This document shows positions 1 through 13,200 of a stretch of 64,000 nt of DNA, one piece after another; the first letter of the stretch is position 1, and each line of letters opens with the position of its first letter. Location of the stretch: assembly GCA_017506865.1 (NCBI GenBank), contig JAFCMP010000132.1, positions 62,001 to 126,000 of the forward strand, read 5' to 3'. The stretch comes from Tribonema minus (Eukaryota; Sar; Xanthophyceae; Tribonematales; Tribonemataceae). The notes beneath the pieces were generated by a model. That model did not search any database and was not told where the DNA came from. It saw only the letters and a program-made list of their open reading frames with translations. Made by a program: the position numbers and the translations under genes.

Positions 1-1217
1 GCCGGGGGGCCACAGGTGCCACAGGTACCTGAGCAGTGTATGAGAGGAGAGTTTGTGAGGGTGTGTGGGGGGGCAGGAGTCGCTATGGGTGTGCGTGTGG
101 GGGGGGGGGGTGCAGTCGGGCGTCATGCCGTTGAACTTGCACACAAACGGCAGCTCACCAGCGAAGCTGGGCAAACCTTGCAAGCCCTGAGTTGCGTGAA
201 TGAACAATGCTTTTCCAACAGCAAGTTTAGCGCATAATCACCTTCAAAGTTGTCGCCATCGCCCACGCCAGTCATGATGGGCTGCATGAGGCCAGCGCCA
301 GCGACACTGGTCAGACAAGTTTTGGCTACTCAATCGCAAGCGCTGAGCACTTGGCTGTGTCCAAGTGACAGCTTGAACAAGTTCTGGCTACTCAGTCGCG
401 AGCTCCTAGCATGTGGCTGTGTGCAAGGGACAGTCGCAAGTGTTGTTCCAGTATCTGCGCGTCAATGCCGTCACCTCTGTTGGCTTTGCTCGAAGTCGTG
501 ACCGGCACCTCTGTTCAAGCCGCAAGTTCAACACTTGCACAGTGGTCACTACGCATTGTTCGTTCGCTCATAGATCCTGTTGAGTGTCGAAATCAGGAAC
601 AGATTCCACTTCCAGAACAAGCTGCCGTATGCACAGGCTATCATGAACTTATGCTTGCCATACTGGAAGCGATGTTCTGACAAATGTTTACCTATAGCAT
701 GATGGACTCCTGTAGCAAGCCTGCCTCCAGCGCGCAGCTGAACTCGTCGCTCCCGTGTACACAATTGCCACCAGGTAACAAAGCAGCAGCGCCAGCAGTC
801 CACGATACCATATACTCCTGTACGCCGGTTTGTCGAAGCCTTGCTTCATGGCGCTGGAAGCTTGAGAAGTGGATCTCAAGAACTTCAGCCTTTGGATTTA
901 AGTGTCCGTCAGTTTTCGAACACTCGAGCTGCGAGCGTTAATTCACGCAGTGCCATTCCAGCTCTGCCCAGTCGTGTGCAACAGCGCCCAGAAAAACAAA
1001 AAAAACAAATCAAACTGCAACTTCCAGAGAGACTTGCCAAATTTTTCCTTCAGCCGCAGTCAACCTTGCGCGGACAGACCGTGTGCCGCTCCACACCAGG
1101 CTTAGCAACGGCCTTGATTCGTCCTTTCTCCCCTGGCAGCAGACACCGACAAGTGTTCGCGTCTGTGCATTGCATAGCACCACCGCAAGCTTTGCTGCAC
1201 GAAACTTTTGCCAGAGC
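1..1217. other. left-edge region upstream of EFTUD2
   Basis: No recognisable gene or RNA. Short open frames are present on both strands but none resembles a known protein or joins into a credible splice chain. The part next to 1218 should contain the promoter and 5' leader of the EFTUD2 gene, but no TATA-like element stands out. A G-run lies near 108-117. Confidence 0.5.
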
Positions 1218-4200
1218 ATGGACGACTCGCTGTACGATGAGTTTGGCAATTACATTGGACCGGAGCTACCGGACAGCGAGGCGGAGGGCAGCAGCGAAGA
1301 GGAGAGCGAGGAGGAGGAGGATGTTGAGCAAGAAGACCAGGTAATTGCAAAAAAACTTTACTTGGATCCAGCTGCGTTGAGTTTTGGGGCTTGAAAGTGC
1401 GCCGACAGTGCAGACCATCAGGGACCATGTTCGCCAGCAGTCATGGCTGTGCTGTGTTGATGAGGCGATGGCGGATGACGACGTGCAATTCGATGCCGCA
1501 GTGCACTGTAGCATCAGCAATCATGATTAGCGGCAGATCGTAATTGAGAGGAAGGACGATAGCACCACAGCATGTTGCAGCATCAGCATTCGAAAATTCA
1601 GTCGATACCCAGCCTGTTTTCATGGACAAGCACAGAGTCAAACCATCATGGTGACGTGTGCAGATAGTAGCAAGCCCAGGTAGCCCTCAAAGCCAAGCAC
1701 GGATCAGGGTTGCAATGGCATGCCCTACACATGCCGATGAGATCATGCAGGAAGCTCCACATGCTTTCAGGCAGCTGGTGCTCTGCCGCATACCGCAACT
1801 TAGGCATCGGTCACTGCTATTAAGATGATGTATTGACGATTATAAGACAACAGCGGGCCCACTTTGCATATTTGGCGGATGATGCCATATCACGAAATCT
1901 GCCCAATGCACGCCTTCCAACCTGGTCCTTGTGCTCTGTCCATCAGATGACACCATCATTTGCAGAGATCAACTGTGCATCACGGCAGCACAAGCGCGCG
2001 CTTGGCTACGTGATGTCACAGCCATCACTACATGATGCACCACTGGGGTAGTCAGCTGCAGCTGAGCGGTCGGCGCGCTGCGCGTAGTGCTCATGGGAGG
2101 CGGTGCTTGCAGGAGGCCGCCAGCACCTGATTGCTTGGCGGTCTCGCCCAGCAGCACACGCAAGCTATCGCTAATCGCCTTTCACCTGACAGTCTCAGAC
2201 ATCCTAAGTCGCTCTCGATCCGTGTCGGCGCTCAAGCGCAGGCTGATCACAGCGCTCAGCCGTGATTCTCACTCGCGCTGCGCTGCCTCCATGTACCACC
2301 TGTGTCATTCACCGATAATGCAGCGGGGAGCGTGGGGGGCGCCCTCAGGGGGGGGAGAGGGGGGCGCGCTGGTGAGCCGGGGGGAAGGGGGCGGCATTGC
2401 CCCCCCGGAGGCGACGGACTCCGACGCCATCGTTCTGCACGAGGACAAGAAGTACTATCCGGACGCGGCGGAGGTGTTCCCGGGGGCGGAGACGGTCACG
2501 CTAGATGAGGATGCACAGGGTATCGACGAGCCGCTCATCGCGCCCGTGCGCACCAAGACGTTCAGCAAGCTGGAGGAGACGCTGCCGGAGACGAGGTATG
2601 TAGGTATTGGCATGCACTTGACCGGCACGTCGCGTGAACGATGCGTTCGCGTCTGGTGCGTGTCTGGTTGTGCATGCGCGTTGCTGACACGCGCTCAAGC
2701 ATGAGCGACGGGGCCGTCCTGCGGCTGCACGCGCAGCTGTGGTGCTAGTGACTTATCGTCCAGTGCGCGGAGCTTCTGGATACACACATGAAGCGGTTCT
2801 GCGCTGCTGATGCAGCGCTTGCGGCGGATTGCAGAGGCATCACGTCCTTCCTTGAAGGACATCCTATCAAAGTAGGCTTTGCAGGTGACAGGTGACGCCA
2901 TTGTGTACCCCATCGGCTTCGTTGCCGACAGAGACAATGGCTGGCTGATGTACACCTTCCTACGTACTTGCTGAGCACGCGCAATCTCTTGGGTCAACAT
3001 AGGGCCTTTCTCTCCATTACTTGTCTAGAAACGCCCACCTTTGCGGCCCTTGAAGGAGCCGGCGGGCAGTTGCCGTTGAGGCGATTGATGACTTAGCCCG
3101 TATCATGGCGTTAGTGTAGTACCTCTCTCCCTATCTGGGGGGGGGGGGGGGGTAATGGGTAGCACATGGGCTAGGACCAGCATTGGAGTTGGCGGCGAAT
3201 AACTGTTGTTCTGCTCTCGTGTTGCTGAGTTTCGTGTGTCTACTGCTGCGATGAGCAAGGCGTGTTGCAGTCCTGTGGCGTAGCTCTCACATACGTGTTT
3301 GCAACCCACAGACCAGATGAGTACATATGCGTACATACATACACAACACCTACATAACCCATCACTTTCATACTTCAGTACACATGTGTAATGCGTGCAC
3401 ATACCTACATACCTTCTGCATACAGTATGAATACATACCCATACCTACATGAACATGCGCTATGACAGAGAACAATCTGGCGAAGCGTTTGCATCGGCAG
3501 ACATGTCGGCCTCCTTTATGCTGAAGTGTTGCAGATCCGCTTTTTTGTCCATGAACACATTGACGTTGGCCAGTAGTGCTGCCGTTGCTGAACAATGAGG
3601 AGTAACGCCTGCACGCGATCATGCAATGACAGCCAGCGCTGACGGCATTGCCGGCGGCATTGCCGGTCTAGCGTGTCCACATGGTCACTTTGTGCATCGC
3701 CAGCGTCACGATCATCAGGTGGCTGCGCGACGCGGACTGCACCCCGCTCACCCCCCAATCCCCTCGCAAAAGGGGGGGGGGGGGGGGGGGGGATGCACCA
3801 TTTCAAAGTTGAAGTTCATATCACTGTTCTTGCTCTTTCCCGTGCGGTCGTCGGGGCCCCGTCAGGTACAGCCTCGAGTTCCTGCCGTCGCTCATGACGC
3901 CGGCGCTCACCATCTCACAGCCGCTCCTTTGAACTTCACATCACTGCACTTCAACTTCATTGCCCCCGCCTCTTCAGGTACAGCCTCAAATTCCTGCCGT
4001 CGCTCATGGAGACGCCGGCGCTCACCATCTCACAGTCGTCGCTCTTTTGAACTTCACATCACTGCACTTCAACTTCATTGCCCCCGCCTCTTCAGGTACA
4101 GCCTTCAGTTCCTGGTGGCGCTCGTGGAGACGCCGGCACTCACACTCATTCCTGAATCGCTTACCCAAATCTTCTCTCACCAAACTTCAACTTCGCTTTC

Positions 4201-7200
4201 CAAACTTCAACTTCATTGTGCCCCCCCCCCCCCCTCCCCCCCCTTCCCCCCCCCCCCTTCAGGTACAGCCTCGAGTTTCTGGCGGCGCTCATGGAGACAC
4301 CCGCGCTGATCACACTCATGCCTGAGTCGCTTGCCCAAACTTCTGTCTTGCAAACCTTTGAAACTTAAGCTTTATTATTGCCCCCCCCCCCCGCAGGTAC
4401 AGCCTGGAGTTCCTGGCGGCGCTCATGGAGACGCCTGCACTCACACAGCTCACTTGGACTTTATATCACCACATTTCAACTTCATTCCCCCCTCCACACA
4501 CACACCCTTCAGGTACAGCCTGGAGTTCCTGGCGGCGCTCATGGAGACGCCCGCGTTGCTTGCTCGAACTTCTGCTGTCGTACCAAAGTTCAACTCTATT
4601 GCCCGCCGCCCCCCCCCCCCTTCCCCCTTCTTCCCCCCCTCAGGTACAGCCTCGAGTTCCTGGCGGCGCTCATGGAGACGCCCGCGCTCATCCGCAACGT
4701 CGCGCTCGCGGGCCACCTCCACCACGGCAAGACGCTGCTCGCGGACGCGCTGCTCGCGGCAACGCGCGCCGCGCCGCGCGACGCCGCGCGCGAGCCGCGC
4801 CTCACCGACACGCGCCACGACGAGCAGGCGCGCGGCCTCAGCATCAAGTCGACGCCCGTGTCGCTCGTGCTGCCGAGCGGCGCGAGCGGCAAGTCGTACC
4901 TGGTGAACGTCGTCGACACGCCGGGGCACGTCAACTTCGAGGCGGAGGCGGCGGCGGCGCTCGCGGCATGCGACGGCGTCGTCCTCGTGGTGGACGCCGT
5001 GGAGGGCGTCATGATGCAGACGGAGAGGCTCGCGCGCATCGCGCTCGCGGGCGGGCTGTCCGTGTGCCTCGTCATCAACAAGGTGAGCGGAGCGCTGCAA
5101 CTGTGCGGATAACTGAAGCTGAAGCGTGCCGGTTAAGCGCTTGTGCGTATGCGGTTGAAGTTGAAAGACATGATGCAGACGGAGCGCGCCTCGCGCGCAT
5201 CGCGCTCGCGGGGGGCTTGTCCGTGTGCCTCGTCATCAACAAGGTGCGTCACAATGTCAACTTCAAGTGCATTGATGCTGCCGACTGCGCTCTCCAAGTC
5301 CAAGTGTATACGTTCTGAAGTTGTGCCAATTCCGCCAATCGCACTCACCGGCGGCTTGTCCGTGTGCGTCGTCAACAACAAGGTGCGCGGAGCGTTGCAG
5401 TGTCAACTTCAAGTGCACATGTGTGCATGCACTTGAAGCTGAAGGAAGGTGCGCGGCTTGCTGAAGTAGAAGCCTGCCAGTTGCGCGCGTCGCGGTCGCT
5501 GGCGGGCTTCCCCTTCTGCTTCAAGACCAACAAGGTGCCTGGGCGGGGGGGGCGTTGCAAGTTCGCCTTCGTGTTGTTGACGTGCGCACTGCGCTCGCGA
5601 GCAGCCTCTCTACGCGCGTGTCATGATCGACATTGTGCAGGAATTCTGCACGTGGACTGATGTTTGTGCACGGTCTCATCAGCGACTACTTTGTCTGATG
5701 AAGCTGAGTTCGCGCTTCGCGCCTGCGGGCGGCCTCTCCGGTGGAGTCTCCGTGCGCCTGGCGTTGAGGTGCGGTCCTGCATCCTCAACTTCAAGTTCAT
5801 TTCATTGATTGTATTGAAGTGGAAAGAAATGCACGCTGTGCACATGGCGGCGTACTGCGCTGCGCCGGCGGCGCATCGTGGCCCACACAACGGCGCACGC
5901 AGCTGTGACAGCAGCTGATCACACAGCAAACCTCAAACTTGCTTGAGTGCTTGCAAGGCCCGCGCCGTTTCGAACGAGATTGAGGAGGTGACGCTGTGCA
6001 GCAGTGACAGTGTGCGCCTGGCTCATTACAAGAGCCTCCACAAGAAGCCAGGAACTAGCATGGGGCATCGCCTGCCAGCATGGGAGGTGCTTGTTGCAAA
6101 ACTGCAGTGCCGTCTTCGCACCATTTTTAACACGCGATATGCGTGCTTGCTGTTCTGTGCGCGCTGCTCTGCTCATCAGGTTGATAGGCTCATCCTGGAG
6201 TTGAAGCTACCGCCGCGCGACGCGTACTTCAAGTTGCAGCACACCCTGGAGGAGGTGAGTTGAAGTTGTGGTGCTCAGCATGCACTGTTTTCTATTGCAG
6301 CATGCCGATGGTCAGTGAGACAGTCACGGAACCTGCATTGCGCGTATGCTGCGTCATGCAGACATGCGAATCAGTAAGCTTTTGGTACCGCTCACAGTTT
6401 CGCTGTGCAACCTCGCGTGCTAATGCCAGCAAAGGCTTCTTCTGCCTTGCTTCACGGTTGTCAAACGTAGGGTCAGGGTTAGGGTAAACATTAAGGCTTC
6501 TTCTGCGTTGCTTCACAATTGTCAAACGTAGGGTCAGGGTTAAGGTATACTGTATCGGCCTAGGGTTAGGCTTGTCACTTTACTGCCCAAGGGTTTCATT
6601 GTTCACCTTAGCGCGCGAGGGTCCCGTTCTTGCTGATGCGAAAGGCTGACCAACGAGCATGAAACCGGTCGCAGGCTTGTAGTATGCATCTGTTGTCAGT
6701 ACGATGTGTAATGGAAGTTGCAACAGGATACCTTGGAGCACGCTCTGAATTACACAGTCACTGCATATTGCGCCCGCGTCGCAAGTCAAAGCGCTGCTGG
6801 CGCACTGCAGGGCGGGCGTCGCAAGCGCGCCGCCGCGTCCCGACACACACATACTTTACAATTATGTACACACTTTGTTTGAACCATATCACCATGAAGC
6901 ACTGCCGTTCATCAACTATTGATATCTTCACAAACACATATCCGCCGCGCACTGCGCGCGCGTCGCAGGTCAACGCGCTGCTGGGCGGGCGTCGCAGGCA
7001 ATGTGTGTTGCACATACGCGGTGTGTCAATCTCTCGGTAAACATACATGTGTATCAAGACACGCGCAAGACTGTGCCGCCACTCCGTGCGTGCGCACCGC
7101 GCTGTCGGCGGGCGCGGCAGCCGCACCCCGACACACTTATACTTTGCAAATATATAGACACTGTGACGAACAAACCACCATAGAACCGATGATGTGTTCA

Positions 7201-10200
7201 CCCATACCCGTTGCACTCCGCGCGCGCACACGGCGCAGGTCAACGCGCTGCTCGCGCGCTGCTGGGCGGGCGTCGCGGGCGCGCCGCCGCGCCTCGACCC
7301 CGCGCGCGGCAACGTCTGCTTCGCGTCGGCGCTGCACGGCTGGTGCTTCAGCGTCGGCTCGTTCGCGGCGGCGTACTGCAACTACCACGCGGGCAGCGGC
7401 GTAGACGCGCGCGACCTCACGAAGCGCCTCTGGGGTGATGTCTGGATGGACCCCTGGACGCGGCAGTTCCGCAAGGCACAGCCGCCACCGGGGCCCGCCG
7501 GCGAGGAGGCGGAGCGCTCTTTCGTGCAGTTCATCCTGGAGCCGCTGTACAAGATCTACTCGCAGGTGACCGATGTGTTTTTGAAGTACTTGGAGTAGAC
7601 GTGACTTTGTCTTGGAGTAGACTTTGTCGTTGATGGGTGGAGACTGTGGACGCGGCAGTTCTGCAAGGCGCAGCCGCCGCCGGGGCCCGCCGGCGAGGAG
7701 GCGGACCGCTCGTTCGTGCAGTTCATCCTGGAGCCGCTGTACAAGATCTACTCGCAGGTGAGTGACCGAGCGGTTTTGAATTACCTGAAGTAAACACTGT
7801 AGTGAATGGGTGGAGACCGTGAATGCGGCAATTTAAGGGCGCAGCCGCCGCCGGGGCCCGCCGGCGAGGAGGCGGAGCGCTCACTCGCCCAGTTCATTTT
7901 GGAGCCGCTGTACAAGATCTACTCGTAGGTGGCCGATGGGTTCAGTGCTGAGGTAGTTGGAGTATAACTTGAAGAGGTGACCGAGGGGTTGAGGGGCTGA
8001 ACAACTGCGTTGTTGAAGTACTTGAATTATAACTTGAAGTATTGAGGGAGCATAGGGAGCGGACAGAGGGTCAGCGCACCACTGACGAGCTGCGTCATCA
8101 ATTCTATTTTAGTGGTTGGGTGGAAATGAATGCGGCAGTTCCGCAAGGCGCAGCCGCCGCCGGGGCCCGCCGGCGAGGAGGCGGAGCGCTCTTTCGTGCA
8201 GTTCATCCTGGAGCCGCTGTACAAGATCTACTCGCAGATGACTGAGGGGTGGGACAGGTTGAGTAGTGCTTTGAACGCAGGCGACCGGTGGGTTAACCAA
8301 GCTGCGTTTTCGAGGTGCTTGAAGTGTAACATCAAGTACGGCATGAGCGTACGGGAGAGGTCAGAGGGTCCGTGCGCCATCGACGAGCAGCGCCATCAAA
8401 TTTATTGTAGCGATTAGGTGGAAACCATGAACGCGGCAGTTCCGCAAAGCGCAGCCGCCCGCTGGTGACCAGGCGGAGCGCTCGTTCATGCACTTCATTC
8501 TGGAGCCGCTGTACGAAATTCACTCGCAGGTGACTGAGCTGAAGCGGGGCCCAGCTGCTATGCATGTATGTTGTTTGTATCTGTGGATTGACGCGAAGGA
8601 GACGGTGGGCTCAGCGCTGTGTCAGCGCCGCTGCTGCCGCCGCGTGCCGCATCATGATGCCCCGCCATTCCCTGCTGCTGCAGCTGCTGCTGCCGCCGCC
8701 GAAATTCCAGCCTATGGCTAGCTGCCCACACCCCCCTGCTGCTGCTGCTGCCGCCGCGGGAAAACGCCCCTTCGCTGCTGCTGCTGCTGCTGCTCCTGCT
8801 ACTGCTGCTGCTGCTGCAGCTGCTGCCGTTGCTGAGAAACGCATCCCTCTGGCCGGCTGCCCAAACATCCCCGCTGCCGCTGCTGCTGCTGCCGCCGCCG
8901 CCGAAAACACATCCCTCTCGCTGGCTGCTCAACCACCCCCGCGACTGCCACTGCTGCTGCTGCCGCCGCCGCTGCTGCCTCCGGTGCTGCCGCTGCCGCT
9001 GCTGCCGGAGCGCAGGTGCTCGGCGAGGAGCCCGACGAACTCCAAGCAACGCTCAGCGAGCTGGGCGTGCGCCTCAAGCCCAAGCAGCTCAGCCTGAACC
9101 CCAAGCCGCTGCTGCGGCTCGTCCTGGGGCAGTTCCTGGGTTCAACGGGCGGCTTCGTGGACATGGTGGCCAAGTTTGTGCCGTCGCCGGTCGCCGCCGC
9201 CGCCGAGAAGGTATGTATCATACAGCGTCACTGTCTGACTCGTGGCCAATGACTGCAGCAGCGGCGACCATGATTATTGGTGGAAGGCACTTGCGGCTGG
9301 CAAACCACTCCTTGTTACCTAGAGCTCCACGATCTTCTGATTCGTTCCTATGTACGCTTTCGCCAAGGGGCACGTCTAGCGTTGCTTCACCCCCGTGACG
9401 CATACATAGCCACATGCACACAGTGGTGGGCGCTGCCTGGCCTTAATGGCGAGGAACGCTGCCGAGATGTGGTGGCCTCGCCTCTCCGGTGAACCACGAC
9501 GAATGCATGCGACGGCACGTTCGCCGCCGCCGCCACCATGAAGGTACGCCTGCTTTGCGGTGTTTGTAGTAGCATCGCCTCGGGTGAAGGATGACGAATT
9601 CGGGGCGATCGGCGCGGTGCAGCTGCGCTGGCTGGCGCAAGTCACTCACTCGCTGGCGCAAGTCACTCACGGCAGCGAGCTGATGACCAGAGCGCACCAA
9701 TCAGAGGAATGAGGCGGCGCTGGTGCAGGCTTCTGGTAGTGCACGGCGCTGCGGTGGTGGTCTGCCCACTGGTGGAGGGAAGTTTCTCAGGGCCTCTGAA
9801 ACGTGCACCCCTTGTTCTTTTCCATTGCAAGATGTAGCACTTGCCTTCAGTCGACAAGAGTGTCAAGGCCATGGTGTGACGGTGTGCTTAGGGTCACATC
9901 TGGCCGCCAGCAGCACGCTCTACATGCATGTAGACATGTACGAGCTGTGTGCGCGGGTCTCAGATAGCCAGTTGCCAAACGTGCCGACGCAGAATCACAT
10001 CTAAAAGCCCCCCCCCCCCCTGCCCCCCCATTTCTTCCCTTGCGGCGCAGGTGGCGCGCATCTACACGGGCGCGCCCGACAGCAGCGAGTTTCAGGCCAT
10101 GGCGCGCTGCGACGCGCTGGGGCCGCTCATGATCAACGTCGTCAAGCTCTACTCCATGCCGGACGGGCAGTCGTTCGTGGCGTGGGGCAGGTGACGCTCC

Positions 10201-13200
10201 GCGCGCACGCTGAGCGCTGCTGCATGTTGAACTTCAACTTGAGTCACCGCATGCGCGCGAGGTATTTCGGCCATCATGGCCGCAGGCGTAGCGTTGTGCT
10301 TGGAAATTGTTGAGCGCTGACATATTGTTGAAGTTGAAGTGGTAGTTTGTGGCGCGCGGCGCGCAGAGATGCGGTGCGCGTCGCTGAGCACCGCTGCCAT
10401 GTTTTCGAGGTGGAGTGTCACACCTTCGCACCGCCTTCTGAGAGTGCTGCCTTGCGCTTGGGCCTTTGACTGTGTGTGTGCATGTGGACGTGATTTTGAT
10501 GCCAACGAATACGGATTAGGGTTAGGGGATAGTTGAGGTCGGGGTGACAAAAACGCGTCCACGGTGAGCGCGGCGCTGCATCTGCAGCCGTCAATTTTCA
10601 CCTCTGCAGCGCTTTGAGATCCTCATGGTGACAATGCCCATGCATGCTGTGTCGATCTGCCCTCGCGTGCGTCTGCTATTAAGTTAAAACATTCTCATGA
10701 ACTGGCGCACAGTGCAGGCCTCTGTACCCTCCCCCCCCCCCGCCCCGGCCCAGCAGTTATTGCCTGCTAAGGAAATGGCCTCGCTGTCAAGTCCATGGGC
10801 AGAGTGTGGCCCACTCCTATCAGCAGCTTGCAGCCGCTGCGCGAACTTCAATTCGCTGCACACCAGCCCTGTCGACCATGCCTCGCAGCCAGCTAACACT
10901 GCCGGGCGGCTGCTGCCTGTTCTCCGCGTGCGTTCGGCAGAATATACTCCGGGACCGTGCGGACGGGGCAGAAGGTCCGCGTTCTCGGCGAGACATATAG
11001 GTGAGCGCTGCTGCAGCCGCGCGTTGCAGTTCACCTGCCCGTAGGGGTATGTGTCATACTTTTCGAGTGTATGTATCTCAGTCTCCAGGGTGCTGTTGGT
11101 GACCAGCAGGAGGGCGTACAGGTGAGCGCTGCTGCAGCGGCGCGCTTGGCCCTGTTTGCCCGTATGGCATGTAAGTAGTATGGTACTGGACCTGCCTCGG
11201 TCTCAAAGGTGGGGGCAAGCAGCATGGTGTTGCACCTGCCTCGGTCCTGGGATTAACGGCGAGCGCGATCAGCGAGGTTCTTAACTCGCTGCCGCACGCA
11301 CCCCGCTTCAGCGTGGCATACGCTCTGTGGCAGCGCTCAGCGGCGCACGTCAATGCTAAACAGCAGGCTGCGGCACGCCTTCGCTTTTGTGCGCACGTCA
11401 CGACGTCGCTGGGCTTGAAGTTTGCGCGACCGCCGGTGCGCCCAGTGCACGATGCAGCGTTTCTTCCCAGAGAGTCGCTCGAGCCACAGCTGTTGCGATT
11501 GTTGGCAGCAGGGGTTCACTTCCCCATGCGCGTCGCGTTCGCGACAGGATGACAGTCAGCAACCGAAGGAGCTCATGGCGCCAGGCGCCGTCGACATTCG
11601 TGGGTGCTCAGGAGCTCTGAGCTGCTGAGAAATGGACGACCGACGCGGCATAGGGCTAGGACCAGGGTTAAGGCTTGGGTTAGGGCTAGGGCCCCAACGC
11701 GGCCACCAAACGATCGCTTACACAATTGTTCTGCTCTGTTGTTTCTTGCTGATGAAGCTGCAACTGCACCGACCACCCTGCGTCAGAACTTTGCACGCGT
11801 GTTATTTGCCCTGTCTCTCGCACGCATCGCCTCCGCCGCCCAGCCCGGAGGATGCCGCCCAGCCCGGAGGATCAAGAAGACTACAGTAGGCGGTCAGCGC
11901 AGCGTTAGGGTTAGTATTACGTGAGGCTAGGACCCATGTTAGGGTTGAAGTGTCAGTGCTCGACCGCAGTGCCACAGCACGCGCTGACCGTGCTGCGCTT
12001 TCATCCTAGCTCGCTCACGCGTGCCGTCCGCCCCTCGCCATGCGCAATGTCAATTGCTACCCCTAGCCTGGAGGACGACGAAGACTCAGCGGTGCGGGAG
12101 GTCACCGCGGTCAGCGTCCCCCATCCTGGCTCGCTCACGCACGCCATCCGCTTTTCTGATTGTTTTCTGTCGTCATGCGCATCCGTCTTCGCTGCCCAGC
12201 CTGGAGGACGACGAAGACTCGGCGGCGAGCGCATGCACAGAGCTCAGCCCCAGCGCCACAGTCCTGTGGAATGTAGAAACCCCGCCATACATGCGTGCTG
12301 ACTGAACTGCGCTCCCATCCTAGCTCGCTCACGCGTGCCGTCCGCCCTTGCCGTGCGCAATGTCATTGCCACCCCAGCCTGGAGGACGACGAAGACTCTG
12401 CGGTGAGGGAGGTCACCGCGGTCAGCGTACCCGGCGGGCGGCACCGCCTCGATGTCACGCTCGCCAAGGCCGGCAACTGGGTGCTGCTGGAGGGCGTCGA
12501 CGCCAACATCACGCGCACCGCCACGATTACCGACGCGGAGGTGAGTTTTGTACTTCTTTTGAAGATACACACAGCCCTGGACTTGAAGCAATTTTTACGT
12601 GTTGGGATGGGACACCGGGTATTGGATGGCACCTTGAATCTGATTGTCGACGCCCACATCACGCGCACCGCCACCATTACTTGCGCGGAGGTGAGTTTCA
12701 TATTATCTTTATGAAGACAGCCCCGGCACACTTCACTGATAAGTTATGGGAGAAGTTTTGTGGCGACATTGGCGTGATTCAGTTTGTGGTACGACGCGCG
12801 CTGACGCAGTGGTGATGAGAGTGCAGCGCCAATGTGACGTGCCGCTCGGAGCGCTGCTGCTTGCTGGAGGGCGTCGACGCCAACATGACGCGCACGGCCA
12901 GGATTACTGACGCGGAGGTAAGTCTTGTACTTTCATGAGGACACACTCGGCCCTGGACTTGCAGTAATCCTCACGTGTTGGGATGTGCCATCAGGTGTTT
13001 GATGACACCACGAATCTGATGACACCCGGTATGTGAAACGTTGGCTTCAACATCACGCGCACCGCCACCATCACGCGAAAAGGTAAGCTTCATACTTCTA
13101 TGAAGACCACAGCCCCTGGCAAACTTCACTGATGCAGTATTGCGAATAAACTTCGCAGCGACGCCAGCGTGGTGCAGGTTGTGGCACGGCGCGCAGTGGC

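Noticed and set aside
3866..4690. Regularly spaced near-identical repeats resembling a CRISPR array
   Set aside because: The repeats are the start of EFTUD2 exon 3 with its acceptor, the spacing is uneven and the host is a eukaryote.
4378..5318. Long plus-strand frames through exon 3 and its upstream intron as an intronless gene
   Set aside because: Only the frame from 4645 matches Snu114. Upstream parts are translated intron and C-runs, and the phase fits splicing from 2595.
8558..9221. Several long Ala, Ser or Gln-rich frames on both strands
   Set aside because: They arise from the GCT/GCC microsatellite and show no family similarity.
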